A stretch of 45,651 nt of DNA from BRH-c25 sp012519325 (GTDB lineage: Bacteria; Bacillota; Clostridia; Lutisporales; Lutisporaceae), in NCBI GenBank assembly GCA_050950645.1, contig JBMNHZ010000020.1:1-45651 (forward strand), read 5' to 3'. Shown here piece after piece: positions 33,517 to 41,106 of this stretch. Within the stretch, counting starts at the first letter, position 1, and each line of letters opens with the position of its first letter. The notes beneath the pieces were generated by a model that had not been told where the DNA came from, did no database searches, and was given only the letters and a program-made list of their open reading frames with translations. Position numbers and translations under genes: made by a program.

Positions 33517-33559
33517 ATTATTATGCCATTATTATAGCATAATAATGTACATATATCAA
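33517..33559 (-). promoter_or_regulatory. Toxin-antitoxin promoter with operator palindrome
   Basis: TTGATA (33559-33554), 17-bp spacer, TATAAT (33536-33531). A perfect inverted repeat ATTATTATGC (33517-33526) / GCATAATAAT (33537-33546) is centred on the -10 box, so a bound repressor would block RNA polymerase. It lies 17-59 bp before the antitoxin start. Confidence 0.8.
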
Positions 33560-33570
33560 ATGCGGGCACT

Positions 33571-33596
33571 AAAAAGACGCGGTTTTAATCCGCGCC
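33571..33596 (-). terminator. prfA terminator
   Basis: Minus-strand GGCGCGG-ATTAAAA-CCGCGTC stem followed by TTTTTAG; it overlaps the prfA stop codon and ends the rpmE-to-prfA unit. Confidence 0.8.
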
Positions 33597-34652
33597 TTTA
33601 AGCTTTTCTGCCTGTGCGCTTGTTATAAGCGCATCTATCATTTCATCCAGGTCTCCGTCCAAAAACTCATCCAGCCGATACAGCGTCATTCCTATTCTGT
33701 GGTCTGTAACCCTTCCCTGGGGAAAATTATAGGTTCTGATCCTTTCACTCCTATCCCCCGTGCCTACCTGACTTTTCCTGTCGTTTGCTATTTCGGCATT
33801 ATGCCTTTCCGTTTCCAGCTCCAGCAGCCTGGACCTTAATATCTTTATGGCTTTTTCTTTATTCTTCAGCTGCGACTTCTCGTCCTGACAGGACACAACA
33901 AATCCCGTAGGCAGGTGTGTCACCCTTACGGCACTGTCTGTGGTATTTACGCTCTGTCCTCCGTGCCCGCTGGACCGGAACACATCTATCCTCAGATCGT
34001 TCATGTTAATTTCCACATCTACATCTTCAGCTTCCGGAAGCACTGCCACCGTTGAGGTTGAAGTATGGATCCTGCCGCCTGCTTCAGTGCTGGGAATCCT
34101 CTGTACCCTGTGGGCACCGCTTTCGTATTTGAGCCTGCTGTACGCACCCTTGCCTTCTATTTCAAATATGACCTCTTTATAGCCGCCGATATCCGTGGGG
34201 TTGGAGCTCAGCATTTCAATCTTCCAGCCCATTCTTTCAGCATATCTCATATACATTCTTAAAAGGTCCCCGGCAAACAGCGCCGCTTCTTCTCCTCCGG
34301 CAGCACCTCTTATTTCAACTATTACGTTCTTTTCATCATTGGGATCCTTAGGAAGCAGAAGTATCTTCAACTCCTCCTCCAATTTCTCCTGTTTCTCCTG
34401 CAGCTCTTCCAGCTCAAGCCTTACCATCTCTTCAAAATCCTTGTCCGGCTTTTCCAGAAGCAATTCTTTTGAGTCTTCGATCCCTTTCAATACGGACTTA
34501 TACTCCCTGAACTTCTCAACAATGGGTTCAAGGTTTGCATGCTCTTTCATAAGCTTCTGCCAGGTGCTCTGTTCGGCAATTACTTCAGGATCGCTTATTT
34601 TATGGCTTAAATCCTCAAATTTATCTTCAATAGACTCCAGTTTGTCAAGCAT
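33585..34652 (-). CDS. prfA: Peptide chain release factor 1
   Basis: RF1 recognises UAA and UAG and triggers peptide release. The 355-residue product has the catalytic GGQ in SSGHGGQSVNTTDSAVR and the anticodon-like loop region (RIPSTEAGGRIHTSTSTVAV). I choose the ATG at 34652 (MLDKLESIEDKF, the usual RF1 opening), preceded by GGAGAG; the open frame extends 23 codons into prmC. It directly follows prmC (4-bp gap), whose product methylates the GGQ glutamine. Length is normal. Confidence 0.97.
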   Translation of the reverse strand: MLDKLESIEDKFEDLSHKISDPEVIAEQSTWQKLMKEHANLEPIVEKFREYKSVLKGIEDSKELLLEKPDKDFEEMVRLELEELQEKQEKLEEELKILLLPKDPNDEKNVIVEIRGAAGGEEAALFAGDLLRMYMRYAERMGWKIEMLSSNPTDIGGYKEVIFEIEGKGAYSRLKYESGAHRVQRIPSTEAGGRIHTSTSTVAVLPEAEDVDVEINMNDLRIDVFRSSGHGGQSVNTTDSAVRVTHLPTGFVVSCQDEKSQLKNKEKAIKILRSRLLELETERHNAEIANDRKSQVGTGDRSERIRTYNFPQGRVTDHRIGMTLYRLDEFLDGDLDEMIDALITSAQAEKLKGAD

Positions 34653-34656
34653 CCTA

Positions 34657-35550
34657 TCACTCTCCAAATAACTTTTTACGTCCCCAGACGCATCTATCAC
34701 AGCCTGAAAGGTCCTTTTCAATGTTTATATCCTCATAATGCCCGCTTTCTTCCATTATGTTTTTTACTCTGTCCCCCTGATCGTAACCCACTTCAAAAGC
34801 AATTATTCCGTTATGCTTAAGGAATTCCGAAGCGTCATTCACAATTCTTCTATAGTATACAAGCCCGTCTTTGCCCCCGTCAAGAGCCAAATGAGGCTCA
34901 TAGCACCTGACATTTACATCCAACCCTTCAATGGCCTCACTTTCTATATAAGGAGGATTGGACACAATAACATCCGTATTGCCTATCAGTCCTTCCTCCT
35001 TGATATTCTCAAACAAATCACTCTTAATCACTCTTATTCTTTTCTCAAATCCGTATCTTGCCGCATTGATTCTGCAGCACTCCAGGGCAATGTCTGAAAT
35101 ATCGGCAGCCCAAACCCTCCCATCGGGTATATTGCCTGCAAGGCTGACGGCTATTGCACCGCTGCCTGTGCACATATCTATTATATTCGGCTTATTCATT
35201 CCGGAAGCCTTCTCAAGAACCTTTTCCACAACCGTTTCAGTATCAGCCCTGGGTATCAGAACCCCCTCCTTAACAAACAGTTCAAAGCCCATGAACTCCT
35301 GCTTTTGGGTAATATACTGCACCGGCTTGCCTTTGCTCCTTTCGTCTATAAGGCTCATATACTTTCCTGCAGCCCTCTCGTCAACCAAATAGCCGGATTG
35401 TGTCAGGAGCTTTATCCTGTCAAATTCCATGCCGGATTGCTTCAAAACATGCAGAAGCAGCAGCTCGGCATCAAGTACCGGTGTATTCGTATTCCTGCTC
35501 TCAATGAGCTTATCAGCCGCCTTTTTTAATATTTCCCTAATACTCCGCAT
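34657..35550 (-). CDS. prmC: Release factor glutamine methyltransferase PrmC
   Basis: This 297-residue SAM-dependent enzyme N5-methylates the glutamine of the GGQ motif in release factors. The C-terminal methyltransferase domain (about 110-290) shows IIDMCTGSGAIAVSLA (SAM site) and the NPPY catalytic motif in DVIVSNPPYIES. The N-terminal helical domain (about 1-85) contacts RF1. Its ATG overlaps the yqhQ stop in TAATG, and prfA follows immediately, a functional pairing widely conserved. Confidence 0.97.
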   Translation of the reverse strand: MRSIREILKKAADKLIESRNTNTPVLDAELLLLHVLKQSGMEFDRIKLLTQSGYLVDERAAGKYMSLIDERSKGKPVQYITQKQEFMGFELFVKEGVLIPRADTETVVEKVLEKASGMNKPNIIDMCTGSGAIAVSLAGNIPDGRVWAADISDIALECCRINAARYGFEKRIRVIKSDLFENIKEEGLIGNTDVIVSNPPYIESEAIEGLDVNVRCYEPHLALDGGKDGLVYYRRIVNDASEFLKHNGIIAFEVGYDQGDRVKNIMEESGHYEDINIEKDLSGCDRCVWGRKKLFGE

Positions 35551-36458
35551 TACCAGTCATCTGCCTCCGGATCAGCCACAATAACATTCTTAAGAGCTTC
35601 AACAGCCACTTCTATCTGTTTGTCGTCCGGTTCCCTGGTGGTCAGCTTCTGCAGCCACATCCCCGGAGCGGATACGGCGCAGGAAAGCTTGTTCTGGCTT
35701 CTGCCCGCCCATTTTATTATCTCATAGGATATTCCGGCTACTATGGGTATGAGCAGAATCCTGATAAGAAGCCTCATGAATACTCCTGACCAGTTGAATA
35801 ACGAAAAAAGGAGTATGCTTACCATCATTACTATGAAAAGAAAGCTGGTGCCGCACCTGGGATGAAGCCTGCCGTACTTTCTCACATTTTCCACAGTCAG
35901 TTCTTCTCCATGCTCATAACAGAATATGCTTTTGTGTTCTGCCCCGTGATATTCAAATACTCTCCTGATATCCTTCATTTGAGATATGGCAGCAATATAG
36001 CTCAGGAAAATAGTTAATCTTACTATACCCTCAATCCCGTTGAGTATAAGGGTATTATCGGTATAACTCTTCAACAAGCCCACCAGCACGGTAGGAAGCA
36101 GTATAAAGAGGCCTACCGAGAACACTATTGATATGACAACCGATACCCATATCACGTTCTTTTCCATAAACTCATCCAGCTTGGAGGGCTTCTTCTTCTC
36201 TCTCTCATCTTCCACATCTACAAATTCGGCGGAATACAAGAGGGATTTGACACCTATGACCATTGAGTCCACAAATGCAAATATGCCCCTAATTATGGGT
36301 ATCTTGGATATTTTCTTCCTGCTGCTCTTTAATTTTTCCTTTTTTACTACTATCTCGCCGTCAGGCTTCCGCACGGCAATGGAAATATCCTCGGCGCCCT
36401 TCATCATAACGCCTTCAATAACCGCCTGGCCTCCTACAGCTTTCGGCTTTATTCTCAT
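35550..36458 (-). CDS. yqhQ: DUF1385 membrane protein (YqhQ family)
   Basis: This 302-residue membrane protein of unknown function belongs to DUF1385. The N-terminal GGQAVIEGVMMKG (about 8-20), which defines the family, is followed by about four or five hydrophobic helices. A conserved soluble segment AEHKSIFCYEHGEELTVENV contains His, Cys and Glu residues that could bind metal, and RLHPRCGTSFLFIV follows. It overlaps tdk by 4 nt (ATGA) and prmC by 1 nt, so it is translated within the rpmE-prfA unit. The conserved place next to prmC suggests a link to translation or envelope maintenance, but this is speculation. Confidence 0.9.
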   Translation of the reverse strand: MRIKPKAVGGQAVIEGVMMKGAEDISIAVRKPDGEIVVKKEKLKSSRKKISKIPIIRGIFAFVDSMVIGVKSLLYSAEFVDVEDEREKKKPSKLDEFMEKNVIWVSVVISIVFSVGLFILLPTVLVGLLKSYTDNTLILNGIEGIVRLTIFLSYIAAISQMKDIRRVFEYHGAEHKSIFCYEHGEELTVENVRKYGRLHPRCGTSFLFIVMMVSILLFSLFNWSGVFMRLLIRILLIPIVAGISYEIIKWAGRSQNKLSCAVSAPGMWLQKLTTREPDDKQIEVAVEALKNVIVADPEADDW

Positions 36459-37051
36459 AATTTTTCATCCTCACTTTTTCCAGGTACCTGGTGGCACTTT
36501 CTGCACCTGGCCTCGTAGCTTTCCTTAGCGCCTACCAGTATTATGGGATCATTATAGGATGCCGGCTTTCCGTTTATCATCCTCTGGGTTCTGGTAGCCG
36601 GATTACCGCACTTAATGCATATAGCCTGAATCTTGTCCACAAACTCTGCGGCTGACATCAATTCCGGAGTAGGGCCGAAGGGCTCTCCCCTGAAATCCTG
36701 ATCAAGGCCTGCCAAAATTACTCGTTTTCCCTCATCAGCCAATTTAACACACAAGTCTACAATGCCCTTGTCGAAGAACTGCACTTCATCTATGGCTATG
36801 ACAAGAGTATCATCCTCTATATACCTCTCAACGTCTTTGGAACTGGAGACCTTCAATGCTTCGATCTTGATCCCATTATGTGACACAACATGATCAACTA
36901 CATAACGATTATCAATACTATGCTTGAATACCTGGACCTTTTGTTTTGCAATTCTCGCCCTGTTGATTCTTCTGATCAGCTCTTCGCTCTTGCCGCTAAA
37001 CATTGGCCCTACAATTATTTCTATCCATCCATGGTTCTTCGGCCCATACAT
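36455..37051 (-). CDS. tdk: Thymidine kinase
   Basis: This 198-residue type II thymidine kinase phosphorylates thymidine for salvage. The P-loop is GPMFSGKSEELI (about 15-26), the second motif is VIAIDEVQFFD, and the lasso region is GLDQDFRGEPFGPTPELM. A structural zinc site is formed by CIKCGNPA and CRKCHQ. The ATG at 37051 has only a weak upstream GGGGGT. It is separated from rpmE by a short perfect hairpin, so its expression may be reduced relative to the ribosomal protein. Confidence 0.96.
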   Translation of the reverse strand: MYGPKNHGWIEIIVGPMFSGKSEELIRRINRARIAKQKVQVFKHSIDNRYVVDHVVSHNGIKIEALKVSSSKDVERYIEDDTLVIAIDEVQFFDKGIVDLCVKLADEGKRVILAGLDQDFRGEPFGPTPELMSAAEFVDKIQAICIKCGNPATRTQRMINGKPASYNDPIILVGAKESYEARCRKCHQVPGKSEDEKL

Positions 37052-37078
37052 AATATAATCCGACCCCCATATGAAATT

Positions 37079-37104
37079 AGAGGTTAAAGTCCGCTTTAAC
37101 CTCT
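37079..37104 (-). terminator. Hairpin between rpmE and tdk
   Basis: A perfect 11-bp stem, AGAGGTTAAAG / CTTTAACCTCT, with loop TCCG lies 6 bp after the rpmE stop. The following T run is weak (AATTTCATAT), so it may attenuate rather than stop transcription into tdk. Confidence 0.6.
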
Positions 37105-37109
37105 ATTAA

Positions 37110-37331
37110 TTATTCTTCATTATTTTCTTGATTATTCAAGTTGTATCTCTTCTTAAATCTGTCAACACGTCCGCCAGTATCAACAAGCTTCTGCTTTCCT
37201 GTAAAGAAAGGATGACATTTTGAGCAAATTTCTACCTTAATTTCTTTTTTTACCGAGCCTGTCTCAAATGTTTCTCCACAAGCACATTTAACTACTGCTG
37301 TTCCATACTTCGGATGGATTCCTTCTTTCAT
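37110..37331 (-). CDS. rpmE: Ribosomal protein bL31
   Basis: This 73-residue large-subunit protein is the zinc-containing form: CACGE (about 16-20) and CSKCHPFF (about 36-43) provide the Cys ligands. Family motifs are MKEGIHPKYG and FFTGKQKLVDTGGRVDRF. I choose ATG at 37331 with GAGGTG upstream; a frame 24 codons longer runs through the promoter region. It follows rho in the same orientation and has its own promoter. Confidence 0.97.
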   Translation of the reverse strand: MKEGIHPKYGTAVVKCACGETFETGSVKKEIKVEICSKCHPFFTGKQKLVDTGGRVDRFKKRYNLNNQENNEE

Positions 37332-37374
37332 TTTATTCACCTCTTTCTTTATGGATGTGCACTTGCAAGTATAT

Positions 37375-37403
37375 ATTTTAACATAGAATTTAATACTTGG
37401 CAA
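37375..37403 (-). promoter_or_regulatory. Promoter of rpmE
   Basis: TTGCCA (37403-37398), 17-bp spacer, TAAAAT (37380-37375), about 44 bp before the rpmE start. Confidence 0.6.
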
Positions 37404-37452
37404 TTATTTTATTATATTATCCCCTGAGTTTTGAAAATAAATTAAAAAATGT

Positions 37453-38847
37453 TCAATCCCTAAAATTTGCGTACTTAATTGCTTCTATAAATTCCTCATT
37501 AGTCCTGGTATGAACAAGCTTGTTTATAAGGTATTCCGCTACCTCCGCACTGGAACCGCTGCTGAAGGCTTTCCTGATAGTCATAATCGCTTCGTACTCC
37601 TTTGGAGTCAAAAGCATTTCTTCCCTTCTTGTACCGGAACGGTTCATATCTATTGCAGGGAATATCCTCTTTTCCGACAGCTTCCTGTCCAGATGAACCT
37701 CCATATTGCCCGTACCCTTGAACTCTTCATATATAACATCATCCATCCTGCTTCCGGTATCAACCAGTGCAGTTGCAAGAATAGTCAGACTGCCCCCTTC
37801 TTCAATATTCCTGGCAGCTCCAAAAAATTTCTTCGGCTTGTATAAAGCTCCCGGATCAAGTCCTCCCGAAAGAGTCCTTCCGGTAGGTGCAATGGTCAGG
37901 TTATATGCTCTTGCCAATCTTGTGATGCTATCCAGAAGAATGACCACATCCTTCTTCTGTTCAACAAGGCGCTTTGCCCTTTCCAAAACCATCTCGGCAA
38001 CCTTGCAGTGGTTTTCGGGCATTTCGTCAAAAGTGGAATAAATCACATCGCCGTTGATAGATCTCTCCATATCGGTTACTTCTTCGGGCCTTTCATCTAT
38101 CAACAGAACTATTAATTCAATTTGAGGATAATTTGCTGTAATGCTGTTGGCGATTTTTTTTAAGAGAATTGTTTTTCCTGCCTTCGGAGGGGACACTATC
38201 ATGCCTCTCTGTCCCATGCCCATAGGTGCAAGGAGATCAATAATTCTGGTTGACATGTCTTTAGGATTGCTCTCCAAAACTATTTTTTTATTGGGGTATA
38301 TAGGAGTGAGATCTTCAAAATATGGCCTTCTAATTACACTTTCAGGATTATCTCCATTCACTCCCTGCACATAAAGCAGTGCGGGAAATTTCTCTCCTTC
38401 CTTGGGAGACCTGGTTATTCCTGTTATCCTATCACCGGTTCTTAAATTGAATCGCCTGATTTGAGATGGAGAAATGTATGTGTCTCTGTCACCCGACTGG
38501 TAGTTGTCAGACCGGAGAAAACCGAAACCGTCAGGGAGTATCTCAAGTATGCCGTCAGCCCTGCCGCCCTTTTCAATGTCCTTGCTTTCCAGGAATTTTT
38601 TTTCTTCTTCGCTTAGCGGCTTTTCTAAAATGTCCCGTCTGACTGGGATTTCTTCCTGTACTTTTTCCTCTTTCGGCGGTGGTGGAATTATTCCCTGGGC
38701 TATTTTTGCTTCTTCGATTTTTTTCAATATCTCATTGACCAACTCATCTTTCCTGAACTTGTAATAGCTCTTGATATCCAAAGACTTCGCAAGCTCTCTA
38801 AGTTCAATCATACTTTTTTGCATTAATTCGTTCAATCCTGCAATCAC
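37453..38847 (-). CDS. rho: Transcription termination factor Rho
   Basis: Rho is a hexameric RNA helicase that ends transcription. The product is about 464 residues: Rho_N three-helix domain (about 12-45), a short Pro/Glu linker, cold-shock RNA-binding domain (about 93-165, DGFGFLRSDNYQSG) and RecA-like ATPase. Walker A is SPPKAGKTILLK (about 219-230), Walker B is VVILLDSITRLARAYN, and the Q/R-loop region is GGLDPGALYKPKKFFGAARN. The frame opens at GTG 38847, but AGAGGTG overlaps it; the TTG four codons later (38835) has better spacing and may be the true start. Its place before rpmE is conserved in Firmicutes. Confidence 0.96.
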   Translation of the reverse strand: MIAGLNELMQKSMIELRELAKSLDIKSYYKFRKDELVNEILKKIEEAKIAQGIIPPPPKEEKVQEEIPVRRDILEKPLSEEEKKFLESKDIEKGGRADGILEILPDGFGFLRSDNYQSGDRDTYISPSQIRRFNLRTGDRITGITRSPKEGEKFPALLYVQGVNGDNPESVIRRPYFEDLTPIYPNKKIVLESNPKDMSTRIIDLLAPMGMGQRGMIVSPPKAGKTILLKKIANSITANYPQIELIVLLIDERPEEVTDMERSINGDVIYSTFDEMPENHCKVAEMVLERAKRLVEQKKDVVILLDSITRLARAYNLTIAPTGRTLSGGLDPGALYKPKKFFGAARNIEEGGSLTILATALVDTGSRMDDVIYEEFKGTGNMEVHLDRKLSEKRIFPAIDMNRSGTRREEMLLTPKEYEAIMTIRKAFSSGSSAEVAEYLINKLVHTRTNEEFIEAIKYANFRD

Positions 38848-38883
38848 CTCTTAATAATTATTTCCAGTTGGCACAATATAATA

Positions 38884-38908
38884 CACGGGTAACAGAACCA
38901 TACCCGTG
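38884..38908 (-). terminator. Hairpin between the zinc-ribbon gene and rho
   Basis: CACGGGTA / TACCCGTG stem with a 9-nt loop just after the stop of the upstream 124-residue protein. On the minus strand the tail is only moderately T-rich (TATTATATT); on the plus strand a T run follows. Confidence 0.5.
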
Positions 38909-38914
38909 CCTTTT

Positions 38915-39289
38915 TTATCCCTCAAGTACCTTAATAAGCTCCTGCAAATCTTTCTGATGCTTTACGGCCATTTCCCTGACCAGTCTTCTGTTGCCGACAA
39001 ATGCAATATCCAATCCGCTGTTTGGACAGCTCAGTATTTTAACTTTCTCACTTAGAACCTGCCTTGAGTTAAAGACGTAAAGGTGCTCTTTGTCACAAGC
39101 AATGCAATTGATGTAAACACAGAAGGTTTTTGACTCGCTGCTTCTTACTCTAAATAATCTGTTGCCGCATTCGCAATTTTCCTCGAGAATGCTGCCCCTG
39201 GACAGATTGAATAGGGATATTTCCTCTATTACAAGCCTGCCGCAGTGGGTGCATCTTAAAGACGCACTGATATTCGTATCAAAAAGCAT
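38915..39289 (-). CDS. Putative zinc-ribbon protein, unknown function
   Basis: I do not recognise this 124-residue protein. It has cysteine pairs that could bind zinc: CTHC (about 13-16), CECG (about 39-42) and C-x-x-C in NCIACDKE (about 61-68), plus single Cys at about 57 and 88. The N-terminal half reads like a CpXC or zinc-ribbon domain, and the C-terminal 35 residues are a charged helix (RRLVREMAVKHQKDLQELIK). There is no signal peptide or membrane segment. The ATG at 39289 follows a GGGGGGACGAAATA ribosome site. It lies between kce and rho in the same orientation, with a hairpin after it. A regulatory or nucleic-acid-associated role is only a guess. Confidence 0.7.
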   Translation of the reverse strand: MLFDTNISASLRCTHCGRLVIEEISLFNLSRGSILEENCECGNRLFRVRSSESKTFCVYINCIACDKEHLYVFNSRQVLSEKVKILSCPNSGLDIAFVGNRRLVREMAVKHQKDLQELIKVLEG

Positions 39290-39353
39290 TATTTCGTCCC
39301 CCCGTGTGAATTAGCTATTTTTATAATTCTACATCAATTCAAAAAATCCTTTT

Positions 39354-40166
39354 TTAAATTAATCCTAATATCTTTCTTGCTTCCTCCGGACTTGCCACCT
39401 CACGGCCACATTCCCTCGATATCCTTGCAATCCTTTCCACAAGCTGGGCATTTGACTCTGCCAGTACTCCCTTTGAATAGAATATGTTGTCTTCAAAGCC
39501 TACTCTTACATGGCCTCCCAATACTATTGCCATTACACCGAGAGGCAGCTCCGCTCTCCCTATCCCTGCTACCGTCCAGGTACAGCCTGCTGGAATACTT
39601 CCCACCAAGTACATCAAGTCCCTGGGTTCTCCCGGTATTGCTCCCGGGACTCCCATTACAAAATCAAAATGCAGAGGCATTGTGAGAAGCCCCTTCTTAA
39701 CCAGCCTCATAGCATTGTCAATCATGCCCTTTTCAAAAACTTCAATTTCAGGCTTTACGCCATTTTCCTTCATTGCTTTAGCAAAGGATTCCATATAATC
39801 CATGGTATTCATAAACACATCAGAACCGAAATTGCATGTCCCGGTACTCAGTGAAGCCATTTCCGGCTTCAGATAAACCGGTTGTATCCTTTCTTCCTTG
39901 GAGTGCCATACGGCGCCTCCGGTTGAAGGCTGGAATATTACATCGCATTTTTCTGATATCTTCTCTTTGATCTCTCTGTATATTTCAATATCCTGAGTCG
40001 GAGTTCCGTCTGCCTTTCTGGCATGGACATGAACTATGGAAGCCCCTGCCTTCCATGCCTGGTATGCAGCCTCGGCAATTTCATCCGGGCTTATAGGAAT
40101 ATTGGGCTGCTGTTCCCGTGTAACCTCCGCCCCTGTCAAACAAGCTGTTATGATTAATTTGTCCAC
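39354..40166 (-). CDS. kce: 3-keto-5-aminohexanoate cleavage enzyme (BKACE family)
   Basis: This 270-residue zinc enzyme is of the DUF849/BKACE family. Kce condenses 3-keto-5-aminohexanoate with acetyl-CoA to give L-3-aminobutyryl-CoA and acetoacetate in lysine fermentation. Visible ligands are H46 and H48 in SIVHVHARKADG and E225 in HVRVGFEDNI; the N-terminal ITACLTGAEVTRE is the Kce form. BKACE enzymes act on several beta-keto acids, so specificity rests on context: kal lies directly upstream, which strongly favours the lysine role. The start is GTG at 40166 with AAGGGGGA upstream. A gene-tail repeat lies between kal and kce. Confidence 0.9.
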   Translation of the reverse strand: MDKLIITACLTGAEVTREQQPNIPISPDEIAEAAYQAWKAGASIVHVHARKADGTPTQDIEIYREIKEKISEKCDVIFQPSTGGAVWHSKEERIQPVYLKPEMASLSTGTCNFGSDVFMNTMDYMESFAKAMKENGVKPEIEVFEKGMIDNAMRLVKKGLLTMPLHFDFVMGVPGAIPGEPRDLMYLVGSIPAGCTWTVAGIGRAELPLGVMAIVLGGHVRVGFEDNIFYSKGVLAESNAQLVERIARISRECGREVASPEEARKILGLI

Positions 40167-40210
40167 AAAAATCCCCCTTTATCAGTTGCTATCTCCAAAA
40201 TCCCACCAGA

Positions 40211-40242
40211 ATCTCGTATCTCATGACTCGTGTCTCGTGTCC
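40211..40242 (-). repeat. Gene-tail repeat after kal
   Basis: Minus-strand GGACACGAGACACGAGTCAT then GAGATACGAGAT starts 6 nt after the kal TAA. It consists of about four degenerate GA-CACGA units, matching the element after the WecA-type gene (27458-27481). Confidence 0.65.
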
Positions 40243-40248
40243 GACGCT

Positions 40249-40632
40249 TTAGCGCCTCTGCTTATCCTTAGGCACTACACAGGTACCGCTTGCCTTGCAG
40301 ACTACAATCGGAACCTTCAGTACTTCAGCTGCCGATTCATTGATGTCGGGCCTTGCCTGAATCACTTTCCTGGCTTCAAACTGCATTTTCCTGGATGTAT
40401 TCCCCACCTTAACGATTTCCCCTTCCGCTTCTATATAGTCTCCGGCAAACACAGGCGCAAGGAATTCAACATTGTCATAAGCACACATAAGGCCTTCATC
40501 TCCGTCGTTTCTGATAAGAAGCTCCGTTGCAACATCTCCGAAAAGCCCAAGCATTCTCGCCCCATCTACCAGATTCCCGCCGTAATGTGCATCATGGGCA
40601 CTCATTCTCAGCCTTATAACAACCTTATCCAT
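40249..40632 (-). CDS. kal: 3-aminobutyryl-CoA ammonia-lyase
   Basis: Kal is a hot-dog-fold enzyme that removes ammonia from L-3-aminobutyryl-CoA to give crotonyl-CoA, the step after Kce in lysine fermentation. The 127-residue product carries the characteristic SAHDAHYGGNLVDGARML and LFGDVATELLIRNDGDEGL segments and a hot-dog strand AGDYIEAEGEIVKVGNTSR. I choose ATG at 40632 (MDKVVIRLRM) with GGGGAGGGG upstream; an in-frame codon six earlier is inside the preceding gene. The start overlaps the stop of the receiver gene in TAATG. Pairing with kce makes the assignment strong. The lysine aminomutase and dehydrogenase genes are not in the window. Confidence 0.92.
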   Translation of the reverse strand: MDKVVIRLRMSAHDAHYGGNLVDGARMLGLFGDVATELLIRNDGDEGLMCAYDNVEFLAPVFAGDYIEAEGEIVKVGNTSRKMQFEARKVIQARPDINESAAEVLKVPIVVCKASGTCVVPKDKQRR

Positions 40633-41027
40633 TATTTCCCCTCCCCACATACATACCTTGCATATTGTTCATTGACAACACCGACAATTTCCCCTACCGT
40701 AAAAGGCTTTTCAAGGCAATATACCGCACCGTTCATCATAGCCTTGTTAAGTTTGTCCGGCTCACCGTCGGCAGTTATAATTATAGACACCAGATCAGGG
40801 ATGCATTTCTTAAGCTCCTTGATAATATCCCCTCCGTCATAGCCCCTGTTATTCCCCAGTCGCATATCCACTAAAGCTACTTCAGGCATGAACTTTTTTG
40901 CAGTCTCTATTGCTTCCTCAAAATTGCCCGCCTCAGCAACACTATATCCTTCCTCTCTGAATATTTCACAAATAAGAAATCTGACCCCTGGCTGATCGTC
41001 GACCACAAGCAGTTTTTTGACTGACAT
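40632..41027 (-). CDS. Receiver-only response regulator (Spo0F-like)
   Basis: This 131-residue single receiver domain has no output domain. Phosphorylation residues are visible: D10/D11 (VVDDQP), D54 (VALVDMRL), T85 (IIITADGE) and K107 (LEKPF). Such proteins pass phosphate in phosphorelays, as Spo0F does, or bind partners. An insertion GNNRGYDGGD after the phosphoacceptor loop is slightly longer than in Spo0F. The ATG at 41027 follows GGGGGGAT. Its stop overlaps the kal start by 1 nt, placing a signalling protein in the same message as lysine fermentation genes. No kinase is encoded in the window. I would not call it spo0F on this evidence. Confidence 0.9.
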   Translation of the reverse strand: MSVKKLLVVDDQPGVRFLICEIFREEGYSVAEAGNFEEAIETAKKFMPEVALVDMRLGNNRGYDGGDIIKELKKCIPDLVSIIITADGEPDKLNKAMMNGAVYCLEKPFTVGEIVGVVNEQYARYVCGEGK

Positions 41028-41106
41028 GTCCGCATCCCCCCAAAGCTATCTTATTTGATGCATTACTATATATTCCCTATTGAACGAATATATCCTTCTT
41101 TTTTAT

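Noticed and set aside
34653..34721. Longer start for prfA
   Set aside because: The extra 23 codons lie inside prmC; the ATG at 34652 gives the standard RF1 N-terminus.
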